Notes under the pieces: generated by a model
Seen by the model: the letters and a program-made list of their open reading frames with translations, nothing else
Databases searched by the model: none
Told to the model about the DNA's origin: nothing
Position numbers and translations under genes: made by a program
Assembly (NCBI RefSeq): GCF_022095615.2
Contig: NZ_CP155559.1
Location: forward strand, 803,501 to 867,500
Reading direction: 5' to 3'
DNA: 64,000 nt
Source: Bacillus thuringiensis
GTDB taxonomy: Bacteria > Bacillota > Bacilli > Bacillales > Bacillaceae_G
In this document: positions 40,982-49,999 of the stretch, in pieces
How positions within the stretch are numbered: the stretch's first letter is position 1
Layout: each line of letters begins with the position of its first letter

Positions 40982-42421
40982 TTAAACTAAGTTTAATACA
41001 GTTACTTTTTCACGTGTCATAGACTCAAGGCTCTTACGAATACCTTGTGTGCCCATACCTGAACCTTTTACACCGATGAATGGGAAGTGGTCAGGGCCGC
41101 GCTCTGTGCGTCCATTAATTTGAACAGAACCAGTTTCGATTTTGTTAGCAATTGCAAATGCTTTGTTAATGTCTTTTGTGAAGACACTTGCTTGTAAGCC
41201 GAACTCTGATTTGTTAGCAATTTCAATTGCTTGCTCATCTGAAGAAACACGGATGATTGGAAGGATTGGGCCGAATGGCTCTTCCCAAGCAACTTTCATT
41301 TCTTCTGTTACGTGGTCGATTAATGTTGGGTAAATTAAGTTACGCTCACGTTTGTTACCGATAACAATTGTTGCACCTTTTTCAACAGCGTCATCAACTA
41401 AGCCTTGAACGAAGTCAGCAGACTTGTCGTCGATTAATGGAACGATTGTGCTGTCTTGTTCTGGAGATCCAACTGATAGCTCAGCTACTTGCGCTTTTAA
41501 TAAGCTAACAAGTTCGTCCGCTACGTTTTCGTGTACCAGTACACGTTTAATAGCTGTACAACGTTGACCAGAGTAAGAGAATGCACCGCTTACGATATGG
41601 TTTGCAGCATCTTGTAAGTCAGCATCTTCACGAACGATACCAGGGTCTTTACCACCAAGTTCTAATACAAGTGGAATCATTGCAGCTTTTTTCGCTAAAT
41701 GTTTACCTGTGTTTGTACCACCTGTGAACGATACCATATTGATGCCAGCATGCTCTACTAAGTAGTCACCAATTACAGAACCGCGTCCGGTTGCTACGTT
41801 TACAAGACCTTTTGGAAGGCCAGCTTTATGAAGTGCTTCAACCATTTTAATACCGCTAATTGCACCTTGAGTTGCTGGTTTGAAAATAACCGCGTTACCC
41901 ATAATTAATGCTGGTGCAAGTTTTGCAGCAGATAAGTTTACTGGGTAGTTAAATGGTGCGATTGCTAATACAACACCAAGTGGTGCGCGTTGGATAATCG
42001 CAAGTTTAGATTTCGTTCCGCCAGGGAAGCTATCGCCCATCATGCTTTCTCCGTGCATATGTAAAGCTTCTTCAATTGTGTAACGAATGAAATCAGCTGT
42101 ACGAACAACTTCTTTCTTCGCATCTTTATATCCTTTACCGACTTCTTTCATAATGATATCGGCAATTTCATCTTGCATATTTACGAGCTCATCAGCCCAT
42201 TTATATAAGTATTTTGCGCGATCTTGTAGAGAAGCTTCTGCCCATGATTTTTGAGCTTCTTTTGCAGATGCAATTGCTTCATCTACTTCTCCGCGAGTAA
42301 TTGCTTGTACTTGTCCAATTACTTCGTGTAAGTATGGAGATGGAATTTCAATTGTTTCTCCTGAAGAGCTTTCTCTCCATTCTCCGTTTAAATAAAATTT
42401 GTACGTATTGCTAGTTGTCAT
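40982..42421 (-). CDS. gapN: Non-phosphorylating NADP-dependent glyceraldehyde-3-phosphate dehydrogenase
   Basis: The 479-residue aldehyde dehydrogenase has the catalytic Glu in VLELGGKDPGIV, the catalytic Cys in YSGQRCTAIKR (near residue 285) and the NADP-binding FTGGTNTGKHLAKKA. ATG 42421 follows AGGAGGA and gives the family length. It oxidises G3P directly to 3-phosphoglycerate, yielding NADPH without ATP. It is monocistronic. Confidence 0.94.
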   Translation of the reverse strand: MTTSNTYKFYLNGEWRESSSGETIEIPSPYLHEVIGQVQAITRGEVDEAIASAKEAQKSWAEASLQDRAKYLYKWADELVNMQDEIADIIMKEVGKGYKDAKKEVVRTADFIRYTIEEALHMHGESMMGDSFPGGTKSKLAIIQRAPLGVVLAIAPFNYPVNLSAAKLAPALIMGNAVIFKPATQGAISGIKMVEALHKAGLPKGLVNVATGRGSVIGDYLVEHAGINMVSFTGGTNTGKHLAKKAAMIPLVLELGGKDPGIVREDADLQDAANHIVSGAFSYSGQRCTAIKRVLVHENVADELVSLLKAQVAELSVGSPEQDSTIVPLIDDKSADFVQGLVDDAVEKGATIVIGNKRERNLIYPTLIDHVTEEMKVAWEEPFGPILPIIRVSSDEQAIEIANKSEFGLQASVFTKDINKAFAIANKIETGSVQINGRTERGPDHFPFIGVKGSGMGTQGIRKSLESMTREKVTVLNLV

Positions 42422-42681
42422 GATTAGTCCTCCTAAAATAGCAACTTGTAAGAGTGAGTATAAGGTGATTGTAGGGGGTTTGATAACATTTTTCAAATGA
42501 AATGTTTGTGAAAACGATTTCTTATTCTTTTTTTATTTTGTATGCCCTTTCTTACAGAACATTCTCTTATTTCAAAATGATGTAGCGTATATTTTTATTC
42601 GGTGGGTAAAAAAATAATTGACAGAATACTCAATATAGTTGTAAGATTATAAATGGAAAATAAATGAAGGGGGTGTGCGTA
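42422..42681. other. 260-bp gap between gapN and the bmrCD leader
   Basis: Holds the divergent promoters; only the TTGACA/TAAGAT promoter of the leader is clear. No ORF with a binding site before 42682. Confidence 0.4.
42618..42647 (+). promoter_or_regulatory. Promoter of the bmrCD-like operon leader
   Basis: TTGACA (42618-42623), 18-nt spacer, TAAGAT (42642-42647). The leader to the first large gene is about 350 nt. Confidence 0.65.
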
Positions 42682-42768
42682 ATGATTGTAATCGTAAATG
42701 TAATGGGCTTAGCTCTGTTAAATGGCAGAAAACATTCATATCATTACGCAACCCGTACGGATATATAG
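42682..42768 (+). CDS. Leader peptide 1 of the bmrCD-like operon (28 aa)
   Basis: ATG 42682 with AAGGGGGTG upstream encodes 28 residues starting MIVIVNVMGLALLNG and ending at TAG 42766-42768. Its last codons (42745-42759, TACGCAACCCGTACG) are complementary to CGTACGTTGCGTA at 42791-42803, the 5' arm of the following terminator. It fits the role of B. subtilis BmrB, the small ORF that controls bmrCD by ribosome-mediated attenuation. The hexapeptide VNVMGL recurs in leader peptide 2. Confidence 0.7.
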   Translation: MIVIVNVMGLALLNGRKHSYHYATRTDI

Positions 42769-42785
42769 GGCATCTTTGTCTTATA

Positions 42786-42822
42786 AAAAGCGTACGTTGC
42801 GTATATCGTAACGTACGCTTTT
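42786..42822 (+). terminator. Attenuator terminator 1 of the bmrCD leader
   Basis: 16-bp stem: AAAAGCGTACGTTGCG pairs with CGTAACGTACGCTTTT (one G-U), with a TATAT loop. The 5' arm has a competing partner inside leader ORF 1 (42745-42759), giving an antiterminator. Confidence 0.85.
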
Positions 42823-42834
42823 ATGCATTTCTGT

Positions 42835-42866
42835 GCATATCGTCAAGCGGCGGTATGCTTTTTTTT
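42835..42866 (+). terminator. Attenuator terminator 2 of the bmrCD leader
   Basis: GCATATCG / CGGTATGC stem (one G-U) with an 8-nt loop and eight T. A competing hairpin TATGCA (42822-42827) / TGCATA (42834-42839) would open it. Confidence 0.75.
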
Positions 42867-42911
42867 GTTTTCCATGTTACTATATAAAATTTTGGAAGGT
42901 GGAAAAATGTG

Positions 42912-42965
42912 ATGAGATTGTATGGATTACGAAATGTAAATGTGATGGGTCTGGATAGCGGATAA
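42912..42965 (+). CDS. Leader peptide 2 of the bmrCD-like operon (17 aa)
   Basis: ATG 42912 with GGAAGGTGG upstream encodes MRLYGLRNVNVMGLDSG. VNVMGL is shared with leader peptide 1, but three of its six codons differ synonymously. It ends 40 nt before the bmrC-like start. Probably a second sensing peptide; no homologue recognised. Confidence 0.55.
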   Translation: MRLYGLRNVNVMGLDSG

Positions 42966-43005
42966 AGAATGAGAGATAAGCGAGAACGAGAAGGGAGAGG
43001 TTACA

Positions 43006-44766
43006 TTGTTATCAGTATTACTAAAGTTAAAATGGTTTTTTAAAGAGCATTGGAAGAGATATAGTATCGCCATTGGAGCTCTTTTAATTGTAAATATAGT
43101 TGAAGTCATTCCCCCGAAAGTGCTAGGGGTTACGATTGATAACATAAAAACAGGAACGTTAACGAATGAAGCGATTATGCAATTTATTCTTATTTTAGTA
43201 GGGGTTACGGTAATAGGATATGGTCTTACTTTCGTTTGGCAACATCAATTATTTGGTGGTGCATTCGTACTGGAGAAGACGATGCGCTCTAAATTTATGG
43301 GGCATTTACTTAAAATGACACCGACGTTTTATCATAAAAATCGTACTGGTGATTTAATGGCGAGAGCGACAAATGATTTAAAAGCAATCGCTATGACAGC
43401 TGGTTTCGGTATATTAACGCTCGTGGATTCGAGTTTATATATGCTTACGATTGTCTTTATGATGGGATTTACAATTAGTTGGGAGCTTACATTTGCGGCA
43501 CTTATACCGCTTCCGATTATGGCGTATGCGATGAATATATATGGAAAGAAATTGCATGAAAGATTTACAGTTGCGCAAGATGCATTTGGTGATATGAACG
43601 ATAAGGTACTAGAATCGATCGCCGGTGTGCGTGTTATTCGTGCATACGTACAAGAAAATGCAGATCAAGAAAGATTTCATCATTTAGGAGATGATGTCTA
43701 CGAAAAAAATATGAAGGTAGCTAGAATTGATGCATTATTCCAGCCAACTGTGAAAATGCTTGTTGGTCTTAGTTATTTAATTGGTTTAGTGTATGGCGCG
43801 TATCTTGTATTTCAATCAAAGGTGACACTTGGTGAACTTGTTTCATTTAACGTGTATTTAGGGATGATGATTTGGCCGATGTTTGCAATTGGCGAATTAA
43901 TTAATGTTATGCAAAGAGGAAATGCGTCACTCGACCGTGTGAATGAAACGTTAGCGTATGAACCGGATGTAAAGGATCCGAAAAATTCAAAGTTTGTACA
44001 AGAGCCGGATTATATTCAGTTTGATGACGTTACCTTTTCATATCCTTCATCAACTGAAACAAATTTAAAAAAGGTTTCATTTACATTAAAACAAGGGGAA
44101 ACGCTTGGGGTTGTTGGAAAAACAGGAAGCGGAAAAACGACGCTCGTACGTCAGCTTCTTCGTCAATATCCGCTTGGAGATGGGGATATTGCAGTCTCTG
44201 ATGTTACGTTAGATAACATAACGAATGAAAATGTACTCGGGTGGATTGGGTATGTACCTCAGGAACATATTTTGTTCTCAAAAACAGCGAGGGAAAATAT
44301 TTTATTTGGAAACCGAGAAGCGACGGAAGAAGAACTCGAGAAAGCGATTGAAATCGCGGCGTTTACAAAGGATTTAGAGTTTTTACCAGAAGGGTTAGAA
44401 ACGCTCGTTGGAGAGAAAGGTGTTTCTTTATCAGGAGGGCAAAAACAAAGGATTTCAATTGCACGAGCTGTTATTCAAAACCCAGAAATTTTAATTTTGG
44501 ATGATTCTTTATCAGCTGTTGATGCTCGTACGGAAGCAGCGATCATTGACAATATAAGAACAGAAAGAAGCGGAAAGACGACGATTATTACGACGCACCG
44601 TTTATCTGCCGTACAACATGCGGATTGGATTCTCGTTATGGATGAAGGTGAAGTAATGGAAGAGGGTACGCATGATCAGCTTATTAAAAGCGGAGGCTGG
44701 TATGCTGAGCAGTTTGAAAGACAACAAGGGGAAAGTGAAAGTGCGGATAGTGGGGTGAAAATATGA
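43006..44766 (+). CDS. bmrC: Heterodimeric multidrug ABC exporter subunit BmrC (YheI-like)
   Basis: The 586-residue half-transporter has six membrane helices (1-310) and an ATPase domain with Walker A GKTGSGKTT (about 371-379), signature LSGGQ and Walker B ILILDDSLSAVD, where the usual catalytic Glu is Asp. A degenerate site in one subunit is typical of heterodimers such as BmrCD. TTG start with GGGAGAGG upstream. It overlaps bmrD by 4 nt. Expression should be set by the leader attenuator. Confidence 0.92.
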   Translation: MLSVLLKLKWFFKEHWKRYSIAIGALLIVNIVEVIPPKVLGVTIDNIKTGTLTNEAIMQFILILVGVTVIGYGLTFVWQHQLFGGAFVLEKTMRSKFMGHLLKMTPTFYHKNRTGDLMARATNDLKAIAMTAGFGILTLVDSSLYMLTIVFMMGFTISWELTFAALIPLPIMAYAMNIYGKKLHERFTVAQDAFGDMNDKVLESIAGVRVIRAYVQENADQERFHHLGDDVYEKNMKVARIDALFQPTVKMLVGLSYLIGLVYGAYLVFQSKVTLGELVSFNVYLGMMIWPMFAIGELINVMQRGNASLDRVNETLAYEPDVKDPKNSKFVQEPDYIQFDDVTFSYPSSTETNLKKVSFTLKQGETLGVVGKTGSGKTTLVRQLLRQYPLGDGDIAVSDVTLDNITNENVLGWIGYVPQEHILFSKTARENILFGNREATEEELEKAIEIAAFTKDLEFLPEGLETLVGEKGVSLSGGQKQRISIARAVIQNPEILILDDSLSAVDARTEAAIIDNIRTERSGKTTIITTHRLSAVQHADWILVMDEGEVMEEGTHDQLIKSGGWYAEQFERQQGESESADSGVKI

Positions 44767-46763
44767 GCGTATCAAAACGATTGTTCCAATATGCGATGAA
44801 AGTAAAAGGGACGATTTTTGCAGCGATGCTAATGTTATTTATTTTCGTCATCGCAGAGCTTGCTGGTCCTTTCGTCGCGAAAACGATGATTGACGATCAT
44901 ATCGTTGGAATAGAGAAACCTTGGTATGAAACAGAAAAGAGTGAAGAGGCTGTTTCGTATAATGGTACCTTTTATAAGCGAAGTGATCGCTTTGAACAAG
45001 GTGAGAAAAAAGGAAAAGAAGTACGCGTGATACAAGTCGGTTTTCAATATTACTTTGTGCCGAATAAAGTGAATGCTGAAGGCTCACGTACTGTAAAAGG
45101 TGATATGATTACCGTTCAAAATGGTAAGGCGGTGCAAGTGTATAAAGCGAAAGCATTAACGAAAGAAGAAGTGTTTGCTTTTTATAAACCAGAAATAAAC
45201 CGTCTATTATTACTTGGCGGTGGCTATTTCGCTTTATTAGTAGTCGTTTCATTATTTGCATACGGAAAGCAATTTTTCTTACAGAAGGCAGCGAACAAAA
45301 TTATTCAAATTATGAGGGAAGATGTCTTTTCTCATATTCAAACGTTGCCGATTCGGTATTTCGATCATTTACCAGCAGGGAAAATTGTATCGCGTGTCAC
45401 GAATGATACGGAAGCCATTCGTGATTTATACGTAACGGTACTTGCGACATTCGTCTCTAGTATCATTTATATTATCGGGATATTCGCTGCGCTATTTTTA
45501 CTCGATGTAAAATTGGCGACGTTATGTTTACTTATTATCCCGATTTTAATCGTTTGGGCAATTCTTTATAGAAAGTATGCGTCTGTATACAATCATAAAA
45601 TGCGTTCACGTTTATCTGATATTAATGGAACAGTGAATGAATCCATTCAAGGGATGCCAATTATTCAAGCGTTTCGTCAAGAGCGTGAAACGAAAAAAGA
45701 GTTTGAAGAATTAAATGGCGATTATTTTAAGTATCAAAATAAAATTTTGAATTTAAATGCAGCAACTTCTCATAACTTAGTTTCTGTATTAAGGAATATC
45801 GCTTTCACAGGTGTGATTTGGTATTTCGGTGGTGCTTCATTAAGTGCTACAGGCGTCATTTCTCTAGGGATACTGTATGCGTTCGTTGATTATTTAACAC
45901 GATTGTTCTCACCGATTACAAATATGGTAAATCAGCTTGCTAATTTAGAACAATCGCGTGTTGCATCAGAGCGTGTTTTTGAATTGCTAGAGGAAAAAGG
46001 GGAAGCGGTAGAAGAAGAACGTATGCCTCGCTTACAAGGAAATGTGAAGTTTGATAATGTATCGTTTTCTTATAATGGAAAAGATGAAGTGTTAAAAAAT
46101 ATTTCTTTTGAAGCAAAGCAAGGCGAGACAGTAGCGCTTGTCGGTCATACGGGATCAGGAAAAAGCTCCATTATGAATGTACTCTTTCAGTTTTATGAGT
46201 TTGAAAAAGGAAAGCTTACGATTGACGGTCACGACGTAAAAGAGATGCCGAAACAAGCAACGCGTGAACATATGGGAATCGTACTGCAAGATCCGTTTTT
46301 ATTTAGCGGGACAGTGGCATCTAATGTTAGCTTAGAGAACGAAAAAATTTCAAAAGATCGCATCGTAAAAGCATTGCGTGATGTTGGTGCGGAACGGTTT
46401 GCGAACAATATAAATGAAGAAATTACAGAAAAGGGAAGTACGCTTTCCACTGGAGAACGTCAGCTTATTTCGTTTGCTAGGGCACTCGCTTTTGATCCAG
46501 CCATTTTAATTTTAGATGAAGCAACGTCTAGTATTGATACAGAGACAGAAGCGATGATTCAACAAGCGCTAGAAGTTGTGAAAAAAGGAAGAACGACATT
46601 TATTATCGCTCACCGACTTTCAACAATTAAAAGCGCAGATCAAATTATTGTGCTTGATAGAGGAACGATTTTAGAAAAAGGCTCTCATGATGAACTAATG
46701 AAAAAGCGCGGGCGTTATTACGATATGTACAAAACGCAAATGGAAGGAAACCAGAGTGCTTAA
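44763..46763 (+). CDS. bmrD: Heterodimeric multidrug ABC exporter subunit BmrD (YheH-like)
   Basis: The 666-residue half-transporter has the BmrD-type insertion of about 100 residues between the first and second helices (about 45-155), six membrane helices, and an ATPase domain with GHTGSGKSS, a variant signature LSTGERQ and Walker B ILILDEATSSID with the catalytic Glu. It supplies the functional catalytic Glu missing from BmrC. It is closed by a strong terminator. Confidence 0.92.
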   Translation: MSVSKRLFQYAMKVKGTIFAAMLMLFIFVIAELAGPFVAKTMIDDHIVGIEKPWYETEKSEEAVSYNGTFYKRSDRFEQGEKKGKEVRVIQVGFQYYFVPNKVNAEGSRTVKGDMITVQNGKAVQVYKAKALTKEEVFAFYKPEINRLLLLGGGYFALLVVVSLFAYGKQFFLQKAANKIIQIMREDVFSHIQTLPIRYFDHLPAGKIVSRVTNDTEAIRDLYVTVLATFVSSIIYIIGIFAALFLLDVKLATLCLLIIPILIVWAILYRKYASVYNHKMRSRLSDINGTVNESIQGMPIIQAFRQERETKKEFEELNGDYFKYQNKILNLNAATSHNLVSVLRNIAFTGVIWYFGGASLSATGVISLGILYAFVDYLTRLFSPITNMVNQLANLEQSRVASERVFELLEEKGEAVEEERMPRLQGNVKFDNVSFSYNGKDEVLKNISFEAKQGETVALVGHTGSGKSSIMNVLFQFYEFEKGKLTIDGHDVKEMPKQATREHMGIVLQDPFLFSGTVASNVSLENEKISKDRIVKALRDVGAERFANNINEEITEKGSTLSTGERQLISFARALAFDPAILILDEATSSIDTETEAMIQQALEVVKKGRTTFIIAHRLSTIKSADQIIVLDRGTILEKGSHDELMKKRGRYYDMYKTQMEGNQSA

Positions 46764-46771
46764 GAAGAGGA

Positions 46772-46803
46772 AGAACTTGCGAAAATCGCAAGTTCTTTTT
46801 TTA
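46772..46803 (+). terminator. Terminator of bmrCD
   Basis: 11-bp perfect stem AGAACTTGCGA / TCGCAAGTTCT with a 3-nt loop and seven T. Confidence 0.92.
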
Positions 46804-46978
46804 TTGGTGAACATATCGATTCTTCAATAAATCGTGACAGTTAAATAAGAAGTATTGTTTTACCTTTTTCTTTATAAATGCTATATTAAAAAATGTTACT
46901 TATTTTTTGTATGTAGCGTTATTTTCCCCTTTTGTTTGATTATGAAGAAAAAGGATAAACTAAATAAGAACATTTTCA

Positions 46979-47007
46979 TTGAAAAATTGTTCAAGATTGC
47001 ATACAAT
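46979..47007 (+). promoter_or_regulatory. Promoter of the tcyABC operon
   Basis: TTGAAA (46979-46984), 17-nt spacer, TACAAT (47002-47007), 47 nt before the start. No S-box or T-box is seen. Confidence 0.55.
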
Positions 47008-47054
47008 CAATATAGTTTTTAAATTCCTATCAGAATACTTGGAGGATTACCATC

Positions 47055-47852
47055 ATGAAAAAATTATTTTCAGTACTTGCAGTAACTACATTAGCGATCG
47101 GGATTGTAGCGGGCTGTGGTAAAGAAGAGAAAAAAGATACAGCTAATCAAGATGCGTTACAAAAGATAAAACAAAGTGGTGAACTTGTAATTGGAACAGA
47201 AGGTACATATCCACCGTTCACATTCCACGATTCAAGCAATAAATTAACTGGATTTGATGTTGAATTAGCAGAAGAAGTTTCAAAACGTTTAGGAGTAAAA
47301 CCTGTATTTAAAGAAACACAATGGGATAGCTTACTTGCTGGTCTAGATGCAAAACGTTTCGATATGGTTGCAAACGAAGTTGGTATTCGTGAAGATCGTC
47401 AAAAGAAATATGACTTCTCTAGCCCATACGTATCATCTTCAGCGGTATTAGTTATTGCGAAAGATAAAGATAAACCGGCTACATTTGCTGATGTAAAAGG
47501 ATTAAAAGCAGCACAATCTTTAACAAGTAACTATGCAGATATTGCTAAGAAAAATGGCGCAGAAATCACGAATGTAGAAGGCTTTAGCCAAGCTGCAGAA
47601 TTATTAAACACTGGTCGTGTTGATTTCACAATTAATGATAAATTATCAGTGTTGAACTACTTAGAAACGAAAAAAGATGCAAAAATTAAAATTGTAGATA
47701 CAGAAAAAGAAGCGTCACAAAGTGGATTCTTATTCCGTAAAGGTAGCGACAAGCTAGTACAAGAAGTAAATAAAGCGTTAGAAGATATGAAAAAAGATGG
47801 TACGTACGATAAAATAGCGAAAAAATGGTTCGGTGAAAATGTATCTAAGTAG
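47055..47852 (+). CDS. tcyA: Amino acid ABC transporter substrate-binding lipoprotein (TcyA-like, cystine)
   Basis: This 265-residue protein has a lipoprotein signal (IVAGCGKEE, Cys21) and a family 3 solute-binding domain (LVIGTEGTYPPFTFHD, GFDVELAEEVSKRLG). The closest group I recall is L-cystine binding (TcyA/TcyJ). GGAGGAT precedes the ATG. It heads a binding protein-permease-ATPase operon. Confidence 0.9.
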   Translation: MKKLFSVLAVTTLAIGIVAGCGKEEKKDTANQDALQKIKQSGELVIGTEGTYPPFTFHDSSNKLTGFDVELAEEVSKRLGVKPVFKETQWDSLLAGLDAKRFDMVANEVGIREDRQKKYDFSSPYVSSSAVLVIAKDKDKPATFADVKGLKAAQSLTSNYADIAKKNGAEITNVEGFSQAAELLNTGRVDFTINDKLSVLNYLETKKDAKIKIVDTEKEASQSGFLFRKGSDKLVQEVNKALEDMKKDGTYDKIAKKWFGENVSK

Positions 47853-48537
47853 TGCGTTGATTTCAGATCGATTGTCTACTTGGATAGATATTATGCAGTC
47901 TTCCTTCATGCCTATGCTGAAGGAAGCTGTGTTTACGACAATTCCATTAACGCTTATTACATTTATTATCGGGATTATACTTGCGACGTTAACGGCGCTC
48001 GCGCGTATTTCAGGTAGTCGTATTTTACAATGGATTGCTCGTATCTATGTATCTATCATTCGCGGAACGCCACTTCTTGTACAATTATTTATTATTTTCT
48101 ATGGTCTTCCAACTCTTAATATTGAAGTTGAGCCGTATACAGCAGCAGTTATTGGATTTTCGTTAAATGTTGGTGCGTATGCATCTGAAATTATTCGTGC
48201 TTCTATCCTTTCAATCCCGAAAGGACAGTGGGAAGCAGCTTACACAATTGGGATGACATACCCGCAAGCATTAAAACGTGTTATTTTACCACAAGCAACG
48301 CGTGTATCTATCCCGCCGCTTTCGAATACATTTATTAGTTTAGTGAAGGATACTTCATTAGCATCGTTAATTTTAGTAACAGAAATGTTCCGAAAAGCGC
48401 AGGAAATTGCGGCAATGAACTATGAGTTTTTAATTGTTTATTTCGAAGCAGGTCTAATTTATTGGGCAATTTGCTTCTTATTATCTATTGTGCAACAAAT
48501 ATTAGAAAAACGTTCAGAACGTTACACTCTAAAATAA
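47839..48537 (+). CDS. tcyB: Amino acid ABC transporter permease (TcyB-like)
   Basis: The 232-residue permease has the HisM/polar amino acid pattern: [18 protein letters not shown] and an EAA loop ([22 protein letters not shown]). It overlaps the end of tcyA by 14 nt. GTG 47833 is an alternative start two codons earlier. It forms the membrane pore of the cystine-type importer. Confidence 0.9.
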   Translation: MYLSSALISDRLSTWIDIMQSSFMPMLKEAVFTTIPLTLITFIIGIILATLTALARISGSRILQWIARIYVSIIRGTPLLVQLFIIFYGLPTLNIEVEPYTAAVIGFSLNVGAYASEIIRASILSIPKGQWEAAYTIGMTYPQALKRVILPQATRVSIPPLSNTFISLVKDTSLASLILVTEMFRKAQEIAAMNYEFLIVYFEAGLIYWAICFLLSIVQQILEKRSERYTLK

Positions 48538-48565
48538 CCCTTTCATAAAAGGAGTTTTTGTTTTT

Positions 48566-49300
48566 ATGATTTCAATTCAACATTTACAAAAAAGTTTCGG
48601 AGACAATACCGTACTAAAACATATAGATCTATCCGTTGAGAAGGGGGAGGTTGTTGTTATTATCGGCCCATCTGGATCTGGTAAAACGACATTCCTGCGT
48701 TGTCTCAACGTGCTAGAAACGCCAAACGCTGGTAATATTCGCATCGGTAATAAAGAGCTCGACTTCTCTCAAAAAGTATCGAAGAAAGATATTGTCAATC
48801 TTCGTACGCAAACAGGTATGGTATTCCAGCACCATAATCTATTTCCGCATTTAACAGCACTTCAAAATGTAATGGAAGGGCTCGTTACAGTGAAAAAGAT
48901 GGGGAAAGAAGAAGCGAAGAAAAAAGCAAACTATTTCCTTGAAAAAGTTGGTCTTGCGGATAAAGTAGACTTATATCCGTTCCAATTATCAGGCGGACAA
49001 CAACAGCGCGTTGGAATTGCTCGCGCGCTTGCGATGGAGCCGGAAGTGTTACTATTTGATGAGCCAACGTCAGCACTTGATCCTGAACTCGTTCAAGAAG
49101 TTCTGAAAGTCATGAAAGAACTTGCTAAAGAAGGCATGACGATGGTTATTGTCACGCACGAAATGCGTTTTGCGCATCAAATTGCGAACCGCGTTATTTT
49201 CATGGATGGCGGTGTCGTTGTCGAACAAGGTACACCAGAAGATGTATTTACAAATCCAAAAGAAGAACGCACGAAAAAGTTTTTACAAATGTTGCAGTAA
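48566..49300 (+). CDS. tcyC: Amino acid ABC transporter ATP-binding protein (TcyC-like)
   Basis: The 244-residue ATPase has Walker [10 protein letters not shown] (about 32-40), [15 protein letters not shown], and [12 protein letters not shown]. It is the typical GlnQ/HisP-type partner of polar amino acid importers. AAAGGAG precedes the ATG. It is the last gene of tcyABC. Confidence 0.93.
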   Translation: MISIQHLQKSFGDNTVLKHIDLSVEKGEVVVIIGPSGSGKTTFLRCLNVLETPNAGNIRIGNKELDFSQKVSKKDIVNLRTQTGMVFQHHNLFPHLTALQNVMEGLVTVKKMGKEEAKKKANYFLEKVGLADKVDLYPFQLSGGQQQRVGIARALAMEPEVLLFDEPTSALDPELVQEVLKVMKELAKEGMTMVIVTHEMRFAHQIANRVIFMDGGVVVEQGTPEDVFTNPKEERTKKFLQMLQ

Positions 49301-49307
49301 ATGAAGG

Positions 49308-49341
49308 AAGGTCTCAGGGTATATACCCTGAGACCTTTTTG
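49308..49341. terminator. Terminator
   Basis: 12-bp perfect stem AAGGTCTCAGGG / CCCTGAGACCTT with a TATATA loop and T run. Confidence 0.9.
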
Positions 49342-49351
49342 CCATATATAT

Positions 49352-49555
49352 TTATTTTTGGAATCCGCCAAGGCTTTGTTCAGCCATTGCAACTAGACGT
49401 TTTGTAATTTCTCCACCAACTGAACCGTTAGCGCGAGCCGTAGAATCTGCTCCTAATTGTACACCAAATTCTTGAGCGATTTCGTACTTCATTTGATCGA
49501 TTGCAGCTGTTGCTCCTGGTACTACTAATTGATTGTAAGAACTTTGGTTTGCCAT
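49352..49555 (-). CDS. Alpha/beta-type small acid-soluble spore protein
   Basis: The 67-residue protein has both SASP signatures: the germination protease site [10 protein letters not shown] (cleavage after Glu) and the C-terminal [16 protein letters not shown]. It coats spore DNA in the A-like form and protects it from UV. AAGGAGG precedes the ATG. Expression should depend on sigma-G, but no clear -10/-35 was found. Its place corresponds to sspB in the B. subtilis yhe region. Confidence 0.96.
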   Translation of the reverse strand: MANQSSYNQLVVPGATAAIDQMKYEIAQEFGVQLGADSTARANGSVGGEITKRLVAMAEQSLGGFQK

Positions 49556-49591
49556 AGGAATATATCCTCCTTAGAGTTATAAAAATTTTTT

Positions 49592-49645
49592 TGGTTGGAC
49601 TAGCTGGATTTGAACCAGATTATCGCCCCGTTTGGCGCTAATCCA
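49592..49645 (-). pseudogene. tRNA-like sequence lacking the anticodon arm
   Basis: Read on the minus strand: acceptor TGGATTA (49639-49645), a D-arm-like hairpin (CGCC/GGCG), then a T-arm with the invariant TTCAAAT loop (stem 4 of 5 pairs), acceptor TAGTCCA and an encoded ACCA. All seven acceptor positions pair (one G-T). No anticodon stem-loop is present; length is 54 nt. It looks most like tRNA-Gln. It lies just upstream of the SASP gene in the same direction. Confidence 0.55.
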
Positions 49646-49680
49646 TCGGTAATTAAGTTTGTACTCATAGTATGGATGTT

Positions 49681-49999
49681 ACCTAGAAAGATATACGAAA
49701 TAATAATTTGTAAATTTTGTAAAAAAGTCTTAGTGGTTTCGTAAATTATGAAATAAGAGTAATCGTTGTATTTTTTAGAAAGAAGGCTAAACTAAGAGCG
49801 ATATGAAATATGTTTTTCTTTTTGTATCCCGCTATTGTGGGGCAAATCATTAACTGCTTATTTATGACTTACTAAAATTAAATCGGTAGCAACTTTATAG
49901 TTCTATTCTAAGTAGGGGTGGGACAGGACGCTCCTATGCACGGCTAGATGCTCTCTTCAATCTATCTGCTTGTAAATGATAACGTATGGAGGAATCGTG
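49681..49999. other. 319-bp gap with repeat-like DNA
   Basis: Includes TCCCGCTATTGTGGGGC near 49829, related to the start of the bcr1-like repeat, then about 130 bp (GGTAGCAACTT, GGTGGGACAGGACGC) of unknown nature. No ORF or clear terminator before the zinc-ribbon gene. Confidence 0.35.

Noticed and set aside
46960..46995. CodY box before tcyABC
   Set aside because: ATTTTCATTGAAAAAT has a 3-nt centre instead of the single-base centre of the CodY consensus.
49592..49645. Functional tRNA-Gln gene
   Set aside because: The anticodon stem-loop is absent, so it cannot act in translation as a normal tRNA.
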